A stretch of 64,000 bases of DNA, taken from contig NZ_SNXB01000001.1 in assembly GCF_004362055.1 (NCBI RefSeq), positions 124,001 through 188,000 on the forward strand. Reading direction: 5' to 3'. The notes under the pieces were generated by a model. It saw only the letters and a program-made list of their open reading frames with translations. It made no database searches and was not told where the DNA came from. This DNA is from Flavobacterium sp. 245 (GTDB lineage: Bacteria; Bacteroidota; Bacteroidia; Flavobacteriales; Flavobacteriaceae). This document shows, in pieces, positions 1 to 8,049 of this stretch. The translations under genes were made by a program, and so were the position numbers. The first letter of the stretch is position 1, and each line of letters opens with the position of its first letter.

Positions 1-23
1 CTCTAATTGACTCATTTTCTAAT

Positions 24-449
24 TTATAGTATTTCGTTGTTCAATACAACTTTGTATTTAATAGTGGCAGTTGGCTCAACAGTTTTAGCAACTGAACAGT
101 ACTTCTCGAAAGAAAGCTGTGCAGCGCGCTGTGCTTTTTCAGGATTGATATCGCCTTCTAAATAAAAAACTACATCAATTTCTTTAAAAGGTTTTGCTTC
201 TTCGATTTGCACTCGTGTTCCTTCAACCTCAGCATTAAAAGATGTGATTTCCTGACGCTGTTTTTTCAAAATCGAAATCATATCAATCGCACTGCAACCG
301 GCAACGCCCATTAATACTAGCTCCATTGGGCTTGCGCCTAAATCGCTTCCGCCAAATTCAGCTCTGCTGTCAACGTCAACTACATGTCCGCGTTCATTTT
401 TTACTTTAAAATGAAATGCGTCGTTTACTCTGTTTAAGGTTACTTTCAT
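24..449 (-). CDS. OsmC/Ohr family peroxiredoxin-like protein
   Basis: A 141-residue protein of the OsmC/Ohr fold, a family of small cytoplasmic thiol peroxidases that reduce organic hydroperoxides. The two family cysteines are visible: Cys52 in GCSAIDM and Cys118 in KYCSVAK, at the usual spacing, and the SPMELVLMGVAGC helix is typical of the family. The length is normal. It is the last gene of the minus-strand thrA-side cluster, 124 bp after thrA, and that gap holds a dispersed inverted repeat, so it may or may not be co-transcribed. Its peroxide substrate cannot be told from the sequence. Confidence 0.88.
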   Translation of the reverse strand: MKVTLNRVNDAFHFKVKNERGHVVDVDSRAEFGGSDLGASPMELVLMGVAGCSAIDMISILKKQRQEITSFNAEVEGTRVQIEEAKPFKEIDVVFYLEGDINPEKAQRAAQLSFEKYCSVAKTVEPTATIKYKVVLNNEIL

Positions 450-476
450 TTTTTTTGTTTTTTGTTTTTGTTTATT

Positions 477-561
477 GTCATTGCGAGGAACGAAGCAACC
501 TCACTAACAATTACACAAAGCTTGATTTTGCAAATGTGATTGCTTCGTTCCTCGCAATGAC
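477..561. repeat. Dispersed-type intergenic inverted repeat
   Basis: Two arms of about 26-28 bases (477-504 and 536-561) are near-perfect reverse complements around the core TTGCGAGGAACGAAGCAA. They could form a long hairpin of about 24 pairs with a roughly 30-base loop between thrA and the OsmC gene. No U-tract follows, so it is not a standard terminator. The sequence resembles palindromic elements scattered between genes in Bacteroidota genomes; that comparison is from memory. Confidence 0.75.
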
Positions 562-573
562 AAACTAGACTTT

Positions 574-2988
574 TTACCCTTTATCAGATAATCTCAGAAT
601 ATCTCCAAAAACGCCTCTCGCTGTAACTGCAGAACCTGCACCGGCTCCCTGAATAACAATTGGACGATCTCCGTAAGATTCTGTATAAATTTCGAAGAAA
701 GAATCTGAACCTTTTAATCCGCCTAAAGCAGTGTCTGAAGGAACAGAAACTAATTTTACTTCTAAATTCCCTTTATCATTTTGTAAATCACCAGACAATT
801 CACCAATGTATCTTAATACATGATTTGGTTTTTGATCGGCTTTTATTTTCTCGTAAATCGGGTCGAATTCTTTTAATTTCGTTAAGAAATCAGACACATT
901 TCCTTCACGTAAATGTTCCGGAATAAGATTCTGAATTGAGATTTCTTCAAACTCATTTTGTAAATCTAATTCTCTTGCCAAGATCAATAATTTTCTTCCC
1001 ACATCATTTCCGCATAAATCCTCACGCGGATCTGGTTCTGTATATCCGTTATCAATTGCTTCCTTCAGAATTTCGCTGAACGGAGCATCTTTAGCAGAGA
1101 AATTATTAAATAAATAACTCAATGTTCCTGAGAAAACTCCTTTTATTTTTGTGATGTTTTCACCTGAAAGATGCAGTAATTTAATGGTGTCAATTAATGG
1201 CAAACCTGCTCCAACATTGGTTTCGTATAAATAATTCTTTTGATTTTCGGCCAAAGCTTTTCTCAATTCTTTATAAAAACCATACGTCAGCGTATTGGCT
1301 ACTTTATTCGAAGAAATCAAATCAAAACTGCTTTCAACAAGCGGAATATAGTTTTCTACAAATGTTGTACTTGCCGTGTTATCAATCGCAATTAAATTCT
1401 CTAAATGATGCTCATTTGCATACGCAATAATATCATTGATTGAATATTCTTCACCTTTTGTCTGAATATCATTTTTCCAGCTTGAAGTTACGCCATTTCT
1501 ATTTAATAACAGTTTTTTAGAATTTGCAATTGCAAAAACATTCAGCTTAACATCTTTACGTTTTTCAATCGCTGCAGCTGATTCTAAAATTTGATTAATT
1601 AAAGTTCCACCAACTAATCCATGACCGAAAATCGCAATGTTGATTTTTTTAGAAACCCCAAAAATCTCTCCGTGAATTACATTTAAGGCTTTGTTCAGTT
1701 CTTCTTTTTTAACAACTAAACTCACGTTTTTACCCGTAACCGTGTTGTTGAATAAAATTGGAACTATTTTGTTTTTGATTAATGCAGTATATGGCTTGTG
1801 GAAAGTACTCAAATCCTGACCAATAATCGAAATTACCGAAACATTATCGGTTACTGTAATTTGGTTTACATCTTTAGAATAGAAATCATTTTCGAATTCT
1901 TTTTCTAATTCAACCATTGCAAGCGTCGCTTTATCTTTAGCAACAACTAATCCAATTCCTCTTTCAGAAGAACCTTGCGAAATGATACTGACGCTAATGT
2001 TGTGATCGCCCATTACTTTAAAAATACGAGCATCAACTCCAGCTTTTCCAAGCAACCCGCGACCTTCAAGATTTACCAAAGAAACGTTTTCTAAAACAGA
2101 AAGTGTTTTGATCCCTTCTTTAGCAGAATCTGAAGTGATTAAAGTACCGCGATTTTCATGATTGAATGTATTTAAAATACGAAGTGGAATATTTTTTTCC
2201 AACAAAGGAATAATCGTTTTAGCATGCAGAATTGTTGCGCCAAAATTGGCCAATTCATTCGCTTCATTAAACGACAAATATTCAATTTTTTTAGCATCGG
2301 CAACTAAATCTGGATTTGCTGTGTAAATTCCGTCAACGTGTGTGAAATTTTGAAGCTCCTCAGCATTTAAATAATTTGCAATCAGCGAAGCCGTATAATT
2401 GCTTCCGTTGCGTCCTAAAGTTGTCGTGTCGTTGTTATTATTTGAACCAATGAAACCTGTAACAATATTTACAGTTTCACCATTATGAAGTTTGAAATAA
2501 TTGATAACGTTTTTCTTTGAAAGTTGTTCCAAAGGCTGAGCGTCACCAAATTTTGAATCTGTTTTAAGCAATTCTCTGGTATCAACAAAGTTTGCCGGGA
2601 TACCCTTTTCAATTAAAATAGCTGTCAATAATTTAGCCGAAAGCAATTCTCCTTTCGATAAAATCTGATCTTTGATTTTATTGCTGTAATCACCAATCAA
2701 GCTTACGCCTTCAAAAAGTTTATCCAGAATATTGAATTCTTCTGACAAATCAACCTGACCGTAATCTGAAGTCTGATAAGCTTTAAAACTCTCCAAAAGC
2801 GGTTTGTAATTCCCGTTTTTAGCAGCAATTCTTAAAATATCTTCTAATTCATCTGTTGCATTTCCTCTTGCAGAAACGACTACGGCAATTTGCTCGCCTT
2901 GATTTACTTTATCAGAAATGATTGAAACGACTTTATTTAGTCCTTCTCCGTTTGATAATGATTTACCTCCAAATTTTAATACTTTCAT
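574..2988 (-). CDS. thrA: Bifunctional aspartokinase / homoserine dehydrogenase
   Basis: An 804-residue fusion catalysing the first and third steps from aspartate to homoserine, the precursor of threonine and methionine. The N-terminal kinase begins with KFGGKSLSNGEG and contains LGRNGSNYTAS near residue 193. ACT-type regulatory modules lie around residues 300-450. The dehydrogenase half starts near residue 455 with the Rossmann motif IFGHGLVGG and keeps VGAGLP, GYTEPDPREDL and GNDVGRK, so both halves look catalytic. The length matches ThrA/MetL enzymes (about 810). It starts 2 bp after the metX stop, so the two genes are probably translationally coupled and share the SAM-I leader. Confidence 0.95.
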   Translation of the reverse strand: MKVLKFGGKSLSNGEGLNKVVSIISDKVNQGEQIAVVVSARGNATDELEDILRIAAKNGNYKPLLESFKAYQTSDYGQVDLSEEFNILDKLFEGVSLIGDYSNKIKDQILSKGELLSAKLLTAILIEKGIPANFVDTRELLKTDSKFGDAQPLEQLSKKNVINYFKLHNGETVNIVTGFIGSNNNNDTTTLGRNGSNYTASLIANYLNAEELQNFTHVDGIYTANPDLVADAKKIEYLSFNEANELANFGATILHAKTIIPLLEKNIPLRILNTFNHENRGTLITSDSAKEGIKTLSVLENVSLVNLEGRGLLGKAGVDARIFKVMGDHNISVSIISQGSSERGIGLVVAKDKATLAMVELEKEFENDFYSKDVNQITVTDNVSVISIIGQDLSTFHKPYTALIKNKIVPILFNNTVTGKNVSLVVKKEELNKALNVIHGEIFGVSKKINIAIFGHGLVGGTLINQILESAAAIEKRKDVKLNVFAIANSKKLLLNRNGVTSSWKNDIQTKGEEYSINDIIAYANEHHLENLIAIDNTASTTFVENYIPLVESSFDLISSNKVANTLTYGFYKELRKALAENQKNYLYETNVGAGLPLIDTIKLLHLSGENITKIKGVFSGTLSYLFNNFSAKDAPFSEILKEAIDNGYTEPDPREDLCGNDVGRKLLILARELDLQNEFEEISIQNLIPEHLREGNVSDFLTKLKEFDPIYEKIKADQKPNHVLRYIGELSGDLQNDKGNLEVKLVSVPSDTALGGLKGSDSFFEIYTESYGDRPIVIQGAGAGSAVTARGVFGDILRLSDKG

Positions 2989-2990
2989 TT

Positions 2991-3980
2991 TTATTTTGCT
3001 ATTATTTCTGCCTTAAAAATATCGGCAAGTAAAAGATCTAATTGTTTGTACTCTATTAAAAAAGCGTCGTGTCCGTGAACCGAATCTATTTCGCTGTAGG
3101 AAACATTTTCTTTAAACTTTTTTAATTCATTATAAGTTTCCAGATTTTCTTTTGGTGTAAAAAACAAATCTGAGTTGATTGCTACGATATGAATCGATGC
3201 GTTTGATTTTGATATTAATGCCTCGAAATCCTCACTATTTCTGGTAATATCTATAGTTTTAAGCAGTTGATTCATCAATTTATAAGATGCCAATTGAAAA
3301 CGCTGCTGTAATTTTTTTCCGTGATGCGCCAGCCAGCTTTCAATATTAAAAATCAAAAGATCCTGATTTATAGTTCGCTGAAATTTTTCTTTGAACGATT
3401 CTGGCGAACGATAACAAAGCATGGCATGGATTCTGGCATCTTCGATTGGTTTTGAAGAATTATTCAGAATCTGTTCCTGTAAATAGCAATTTGCAATCAT
3501 CCAATCGGTCGATTTCCAGTCGGTTGCAATCGGAATCAAATGTTCTGTAATATTTGGTTCCAATGCTAGAATTTCCCACGCAATTCCGCCTCCAACAGAA
3601 CCTCCAATTATAGCATATACTTGTTCGATATGAAGCGCTTCTAAACCTTTGATAAAAATTCTTGCAATATCTCTGGCGGTAAAATCCTGATAATTTTCAA
3701 TTACAAATGAATCGTTCCCGTTGCCTGGCACATTAAATGCCAAAACAGTGAATTTATGGGTGTCAATTGTTTTTCCGTCGCCAATTAAATCATTCCACCA
3801 TCCGTTTTCGCCAGTCACTTGCGCATTTCCTGTCAAAGCATGATTTACCAAAACAATTGGCGCTGTATGCAAAGGCAAACCAAAAAGCGTGAAACTTAAC
3901 GGTAATGATGAAAATATCGCACCACTCTCAGTGATGAAATCTTGAATTATAATGGGATTGGGTATATTTTCCAATTTCAA
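2991..3980 (-). CDS. metX: Homoserine O-acetyltransferase (alpha/beta hydrolase)
   Basis: A 329-residue alpha/beta-hydrolase acyltransferase that activates homoserine with an acetyl group for methionine synthesis. The nucleophile elbow GGSVGGG places the catalytic Ser at 128. The likely Asp is 271 in NSDLFF and the likely His is 304 in VHGHD. NHALTGNAQ at 46-54 is the usual MetX oxyanion-region motif. It is somewhat shorter than typical MetX (350-380). The gene follows a SAM-I riboswitch and precedes thrA by 2 bp, which makes it the head of a methionine-branch operon. Its product would feed MetY, encoded at 6456-7760. Succinyl specificity cannot be excluded by reading alone. Confidence 0.9.
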   Translation of the reverse strand: MKLENIPNPIIIQDFITESGAIFSSLPLSFTLFGLPLHTAPIVLVNHALTGNAQVTGENGWWNDLIGDGKTIDTHKFTVLAFNVPGNGNDSFVIENYQDFTARDIARIFIKGLEALHIEQVYAIIGGSVGGGIAWEILALEPNITEHLIPIATDWKSTDWMIANCYLQEQILNNSSKPIEDARIHAMLCYRSPESFKEKFQRTINQDLLIFNIESWLAHHGKKLQQRFQLASYKLMNQLLKTIDITRNSEDFEALISKSNASIHIVAINSDLFFTPKENLETYNELKKFKENVSYSEIDSVHGHDAFLIEYKQLDLLLADIFKAEIIAK

Positions 3981-4054
3981 ATCTTTTTATTTATGATTTG
4001 TATGTGGAAATATTAGAAAGAAAGTCTAGAGTTTGAAACTAGAAAAATTCTTGT

Positions 4055-4162
4055 TGTTATCTTTCCACGTTTGGGCGTGGTAGAATGCAGCACCTTCTTC
4101 GAATTAACGAAGGGTTGCTAAGGATTCATCGGGTCTAATCCCTCCTCCTTTCTTTATAACAT
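4055..4162 (-). promoter_or_regulatory. SAM-I (S-box) riboswitch upstream of metX
   Basis: Read on the minus strand, the segment contains the S-box core: AAGGAGGAGGGA, then CCCGATGAATCCTTAGCAACC, then AAGGTGCTGCATTCTACC, in the order and spacing of SAM-I aptamers. GTTAT at the 5' end (4161-4157) can pair with ATAAC at the 3' end (4059-4055) as P1. A P4-like hairpin with arms CCACG and CGTGG lies at 4066-4081. It ends about 75 bases before metX. No strong U-tract terminator follows, only a short TCTAG/CTAGA hairpin, so control may be translational or use a weak platform. It would repress metX-thrA when SAM is abundant. Confidence 0.92.
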
Positions 4163-4189
4163 TTCAATACGTTTTTGAACTTAACGGTG

Positions 4190-4220
4190 CAAATTAACTA
4201 CTAATTTCTTAAACTAACAA
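4190..4220 (-). promoter_or_regulatory. Probable promoter for the SAM-I/metX/thrA transcript
   Basis: On the minus strand TTG (4220-4218), a 20-base spacer and TTAATTTG (4197-4190) resemble the Bacteroidota -33/-7 pattern, with one mismatch from TAnnTTTG. Transcription would start near 4183, about 20 bases before the SAM-I aptamer. It would let metX-thrA be expressed independently of the upstream attenuator. Confidence 0.45.
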
Positions 4221-4426
4221 ATTTTATCGAAACTGATTCCTCAATTTCTTAAACATTATCTAAAGCAAGTCGAAAGTTTAAAAGTCATAAAGTCGAAAGA
4301 ATTAGTGTCAATTTATAAGACAATCTCTTCGTTTATTGTTTAAAAACTATTATACGCAAAAATTTACCGAACACAATGCCCAGTAAAATTAAGCGGGTTT
4401 TACCCTATTTTATGCTGCTTTTTGAT

Positions 4427-4630
4427 TTAGATAAAAAGCGTTTCATTCTCTTTTGAATACATTAAGAACAATAAAGAATTTGGATCTTTTTTTACCTCTT
4501 TTTTATCTGTCTCAGTTATTCCAAATCTTGGATGAACTAATTCATTTGTTGGTGGAGGCGGATTGTTTCTTTTAGCTCTTATGCTTTTCAATGTCAAAAA
4601 TGTTTTTGATAAGTAGTTTAATGTGCTCAT
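4427..4630 (-). CDS. Small protein of unknown function after the attenuator (paralogue of 7838-8023)
   Basis: A 67-residue ORF whose function I do not recognise. It starts MSTLNYLS, has a proline run PPPP around residues 24-27, and ends SLLFLMYSKENETLFI. The start and the end resemble the 61-residue protein at 7838-8023 (MKTLNSIA at the start, SLLFQMYDLEEQESFLV at the end), while the middle is unlike. No signal peptide, membrane segment or cysteine motif is seen. Both proteins sit immediately after a leader peptide plus terminator and before a methionine-pathway gene, which argues that they are real. A regulatory or protein-binding role is only a guess. Confidence 0.6.
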   Translation of the reverse strand: MSTLNYLSKTFLTLKSIRAKRNNPPPPTNELVHPRFGITETDKKEVKKDPNSLLFLMYSKENETLFI

Positions 4631-4709
4631 GATATTTAAGTTTAAGTTAGTTTGCGTTTTATAATCTTTACTATTTCTTTAATTCTTTGTTATGCTATTC
4701 AAATGGAAT

Positions 4710-4747
4710 AAAAAAACCCTTTCGGATTTTAATACCAAAAGGGTTTA
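4710..4747 (-). terminator. Attenuator terminator C
   Basis: On the minus strand AAACCCUUUUGG and CCGAAAGGGUUU pair over 12 positions (one G-U) around a 9-base loop, followed by seven U. It lies between leader peptide C and the small gene at 4427-4630. The 5' arm sequence CUUUUGGU (4741-4734) can instead pair with ACUAAAAG (4778-4771) just after the leader stop codon, an antiterminator. The core CCCUUUUGG/CCGAAAGGG is shared with terminator B at 8050-8086. Confidence 0.82.
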
Positions 4748-4779
4748 AGTTTTTATAGAACTTATATATACTTTTAGTA

Positions 4780-4845
4780 TCAACAGACGCGTACACAAAT
4801 ACGTGCGACGTTAAACATCTTGTTCATCTGTAGGGATTTATTCAT
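4780..4845 (-). CDS. Leader peptide C (Met/Cys), attenuator upstream of the metX region
   Basis: A 21-codon ORF with Met at positions 1, 7 and 10 and Cys at 17 and 21; it ends RICVRVC before TGA. The in-frame ATG at 4881 would lengthen it to 33 residues. It is followed by an antiterminator strand right after the stop codon (4778-4771) and then an intrinsic terminator. By analogy with classical attenuators, ribosome stalling at Met or Cys codons would free that strand and allow read-through. The Met/Cys content is milder than in leaders A and B, so this call leans on architecture and on the homologous terminator. Confidence 0.62.
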   Translation of the reverse strand: MNKSLQMNKMFNVARICVRVC

Positions 4846-5185
4846 TTGTTGTTTGACTTTTATTTGAAAAAAATTCTGCATTTAATTTTCTTTAATAAGC
4901 TTTTTGATTTGATTAGCTCCAAAAAGCGATTGTTTATTTTAACAATTAAGCATCTCTTTTTAACAGATCTTACTTGTCTTACAAATTTGCGATATTTTTT
5001 TTAATTTTCCAAGTTATAAAAGCTTAATTATTCCTAAAAAACGTTAAAAAACAGCTTTTTACCGTTAAAAAACATCTTACAAAATTAATATTTTGAATTA
5101 AAGAAGTTTTATCTTACAAAAATTTAGCTAACTTTTCTGTTTCAATCTGTCAAAGAACTATTTTTTTCTACTATTTAAAAACCAC
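4846..5185. other. AT-rich gap between the homoserine-dehydrogenase-like gene and leader C
   Basis: This 340-base gap holds no long ORF. On the minus strand a -7-like TAATTTTG lies at 5087-5080, without a TTG at proper distance, so it is a weak promoter candidate for leader C. The 13-base motif CGTTAAAAAACAG and a close copy CGTTAAAAAACAT occur at about 5042 and 5063. No terminator is evident after the upstream gene. Confidence 0.4.
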
Positions 5186-6274
5186 TTAAAGCCAGACAGC
5201 TTCTTTGTTTTTGATTTTTTCGGCTACTTTTAAAATATCGGTTATAATTCCTCGCGAAATTGCCTGTTTGCATGGTGATGCTCCTTGTATAACAATAGGA
5301 ACATCGGCATAAGACTTTGTGTAGATTTCAAAAATGGCATCAGATCCTTTTAACTGCCCAATTGCAGATGTTGCAGGTTCTGAAACTAGCTTGACTTCCA
5401 AAGTATTTTTCTCAACATCAAATTCACCCACATATCGCAGGACATGATCTTCTGCCTGAGTAATTTTTGCAATCTTGTATGATTTATCAATTGCCTCCTT
5501 ATTTAAGATGCCATTTTTCTCCAAATGTTCTTCTCTTATAATAGGATTGATTTTTATATCAGACAATTCAAATTCCTTTCCAATTTCTCGAGTTAAAATC
5601 AATAGTTTTTTAGCAGTATCGTTTCCTGACAAATCTTCTTTAAACGTAGAACGCATTAATCCAAGGAGGCTGGCATCTTTTAGAATTGATGCAAAAGAAT
5701 TTTCTTCGGCTGAAAACCGATTAAAAACATAACTCAGATGATCTGAAAAAACACCTCTAATCTTCGTGATTTTTTCGCCAGAATAATATAAATCTCTCAA
5801 AGTCTGCAAAACCGGAAATCCTGTATCAACCGAGGTTTCATACAAGAATTCTTTATCGTATTTCTTAAGATTCTCTCTTAATTGTTTATATAATTCGATT
5901 GGGAGCGTATTGGCTTTTTTATTGACTGCCACAATATTAAATCCGTTTTCGATCAAAGTATTATAATGACTAATTAGTTCGTCACTTGCTGTCGCATCAA
6001 CGGCAATCAAGTTTTCAAATTCATTTTCTTTTGCAAATTCTATAATATCTTCAACCCTGAAAGGAACAGCCAATTCTCTAAAATTGGTTTCCCACGCATA
6101 TCCAACGCCTTCTTTCTCAAAAAAAGCAACAGTTGAATTGGTAATTATTGGAAAATGAAAATCGACATTTTTACTCTGCAGAAAAAATTCCTGACTTTCG
6201 ATAATCTGATTGATTAAAGTGCTTCCGATATTTCCAATCCCGAAAAGAATAATATTTATTTTAAGCTTTGACAT
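5186..6274 (-). CDS. Stand-alone homoserine-dehydrogenase-like protein with altered active site
   Basis: A 362-residue protein that aligns along its whole length with the dehydrogenase half of the ThrA encoded at 574-2988. It has the Rossmann motif FGIGNIGS at 11-18 and retains GND at 217-219 and the adjacent KK. The substrate loop GYTEPDP of active enzymes reads GLMRSTF here (residues 205-211), and VGAGLP reads VDTGFP (149-154). The glutamate that binds homoserine in characterised enzymes is therefore missing. It may be a diverged or non-catalytic paralogue, perhaps regulatory. It follows metY but is separated from it by a terminator, so it probably has its own promoter. Confidence 0.8.
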   Translation of the reverse strand: MSKLKINIILFGIGNIGSTLINQIIESQEFFLQSKNVDFHFPIITNSTVAFFEKEGVGYAWETNFRELAVPFRVEDIIEFAKENEFENLIAVDATASDELISHYNTLIENGFNIVAVNKKANTLPIELYKQLRENLKKYDKEFLYETSVDTGFPVLQTLRDLYYSGEKITKIRGVFSDHLSYVFNRFSAEENSFASILKDASLLGLMRSTFKEDLSGNDTAKKLLILTREIGKEFELSDIKINPIIREEHLEKNGILNKEAIDKSYKIAKITQAEDHVLRYVGEFDVEKNTLEVKLVSEPATSAIGQLKGSDAIFEIYTKSYADVPIVIQGASPCKQAISRGIITDILKVAEKIKNKEAVWL

Positions 6275-6343
6275 AATTTTAATTTTTAAAACACATCTAA
6301 TTTTATTGAACTATATAAGTTTAAGCATCTCGTGTTCCGAGTT

Positions 6344-6363
6344 AGACGCACAGCAGTGCGTCT
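6344..6363. repeat. Short palindrome of dispersed type
   Basis: AGACGCAC, a four-base loop and GTGCGTCT form a perfect 8-bp hairpin in the gap between the homoserine-dehydrogenase-like gene and metY. The type resembles intergenic palindromes common in flavobacterial genomes. No coding content is seen in the gap. Confidence 0.6.
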
Positions 6364-6391
6364 CTACATATATTGTGAATTTTTTAATCAT

Positions 6392-6428
6392 AAAAAATCA
6401 CCTCTAGCGGCACCACACCGCTAAAGGC
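6392..6428 (-). terminator. Intrinsic terminator after metY
   Basis: On the minus strand CCUUUAGCGG and CCGCUAGAGG pair over 10 positions (one G-U) with a 7-base loop, followed after UGA by six U. It starts 28 bases past the metY stop codon and separates metY from the downstream homoserine-dehydrogenase-like gene. Confidence 0.8.
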
Positions 6429-6455
6429 AATTTTTCAAACAAAAAACAAAAAAAC

Positions 6456-7760
6456 CTAATTTTTATTGATACTGTATTGCGCTTGTGTAACGCTTTCAAA
6501 AACCGCTTTTAAGTCGGCGATTAAATCTTCAATATCTTCTATTCCAACAGAAAGTCGGACTAAATCTTTAGAAACTCCAGTTAACAATTGATCCTCTTCA
6601 GACAATTGCTGATGCGTTGTACTTGCTGGGTGAATAATCAATGATTTTGTATCACCAATATTGGCTAATAATGAGAACAATTTGGTTTCATCGACCACTT
6701 TTTTGGCAGCATCAAAACCTCCTTTTAATCCAAAAGTGATAATCCCGCTTTGTCCGGCAGGAAGATATTCCTTGGCTAAATCATAATATTTATTAGTTTT
6801 CAAACCTGGATAATTTACCCAAACTACCTCATCTTGTTTCTCTAGCCATTCAGCCAAGGCCAAAGCATTTTCACTGTGTTTTTTAATTCGGATTGGCAAA
6901 GTTTCTAATCCCTGAATAATTTGAAAAGCATTAAACGGACTCAAAGCCGCGCCAAAATCACGCAAACCTTCAATTCGTGCTTTTGCAATAAAAGCAGCAT
7001 TTCCTAAAGCTTCATGATATACTAATCCGTGATATCCTGCCGAAGGCTCTGTAAATTCAGGGAATTTTCCGTTAGACCAGTCAAAAGTTCCGGCATCAAT
7101 AATGGCACCTCCTAATGAAGTTCCGTTTCCGGCAATATATTTTGTTAAGGAATGAATTACAATATCGGCACCATATTTAATAGGGTTTAATAAATAAGGT
7201 GTCGCAACTGTATTATCTACTATAAAAGGCACTTTGAATGCTTTGGCTTCCGCCGAAATTCCTTTTAAATCCAATACATCTAATTTTGGATTTCCTAATG
7301 ATTCTACAAAGAAAGCTCTCGTATTTTCTTTCGCCGCTTTCGTGAAGTTTTCTGGTTTTGAAGGATCTACAAAAGTGGTTGTAATTCCTAAACGCGGTAA
7401 AGTTACATTTAGCAGATTATATGTTCCTCCGTATAAACTGTTTGAAGCCACGATATGATCGCCCGCTCTTAGCAAAGTCAAGAAAGTTGTTGAAATTGCC
7501 GATGCTCCAGATGCCGTAACTACAGCTCCAATTCCGCCTTCAAGTGCTGCTAACCGCTGTTCTAAAACATCATTTGTTGGGTTATTTAATCGTGTATAAA
7601 TAAATCCAGCTTCAGCAAGACCAAATAAATTGGCTGCATGATCAGCATTATTAAATACATATGATGAAGTTTGATAAATTGGCACTGCCCTTGTTCCTGC
7701 ATTTTTAGTAACATCGTGTCCTGCGTGTAGTGCGTTTGTTGCGAATTTTTGTGTACTCAT
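6456..7760 (-). CDS. metY: O-acetylhomoserine sulfhydrylase (PLP enzyme)
   Basis: A 434-residue member of the Cys/Met metabolism PLP family. It would make homocysteine directly from O-acetylhomoserine and sulfide in the cytoplasm. The PLP lysine is K207 in HSLTKYIAGNG. The cofactor-phosphate region reads YTRLNNPTNDVLEQRLAALE (55-74), and the substrate region ends with the usual LVRLSVGIED. The length (about 430) favours MetY over the shorter MetB/MetC (about 390). The gene sits downstream of two tandem Met/Cys leader-peptide attenuators and one small ORF, so its expression is probably linked to Met-tRNA or Cys-tRNA charging. MetX, its substrate supplier, is encoded 2.5 kb away. Confidence 0.93.
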   Translation of the reverse strand: MSTQKFATNALHAGHDVTKNAGTRAVPIYQTSSYVFNNADHAANLFGLAEAGFIYTRLNNPTNDVLEQRLAALEGGIGAVVTASGASAISTTFLTLLRAGDHIVASNSLYGGTYNLLNVTLPRLGITTTFVDPSKPENFTKAAKENTRAFFVESLGNPKLDVLDLKGISAEAKAFKVPFIVDNTVATPYLLNPIKYGADIVIHSLTKYIAGNGTSLGGAIIDAGTFDWSNGKFPEFTEPSAGYHGLVYHEALGNAAFIAKARIEGLRDFGAALSPFNAFQIIQGLETLPIRIKKHSENALALAEWLEKQDEVVWVNYPGLKTNKYYDLAKEYLPAGQSGIITFGLKGGFDAAKKVVDETKLFSLLANIGDTKSLIIHPASTTHQQLSEEDQLLTGVSKDLVRLSVGIEDIEDLIADLKAVFESVTQAQYSINKN

Positions 7761-7837
7761 GATTTCTAATTTTTTAAATATTGTTGATACTATATATAAT
7801 ATTTATGTTGTTTTTTGAAATTGATGCTGAAACTCCT

Positions 7838-8023
7838 TTAAACAAGAAAACTTTCTTGTTCTTCGAGGTCATACATTTGAAACAATAATGATTTTTGAGT
7901 TTTTATATGCTGCTCTGCATTTATTCTGACGACTTCTCTAGTTATGTCTTCTGACTTATTATTGTTTTTTTGAGAATCGTTTCTCAATAAATACTCTATT
8001 GCGATTGAATTTAGTGTTTTCAT
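7838..8023 (-). CDS. Small protein of unknown function after attenuator B (paralogue of 4427-4630)
   Basis: A 61-residue hydrophilic ORF I do not recognise. It shares its start (MKTLN) and its last 17 residues (SLLFQMYDLEEQESFLV) with the 67-residue ORF at 4427-4630; the middle, rich in Lys, Asn, Asp and Glu, is not similar. No signal peptide or transmembrane segment is seen. It begins 27 bases after terminator B and ends 77 bases before metY, so attenuation would switch both on together. The paired position of the two paralogues suggests a conserved function tied to methionine supply, but none is known to me. Confidence 0.62.
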   Translation of the reverse strand: MKTLNSIAIEYLLRNDSQKNNNKSEDITREVVRINAEQHIKTQKSLLFQMYDLEEQESFLV

Positions 8024-8049
8024 AATTTGAAAATTTAAGTGTTGAAATT

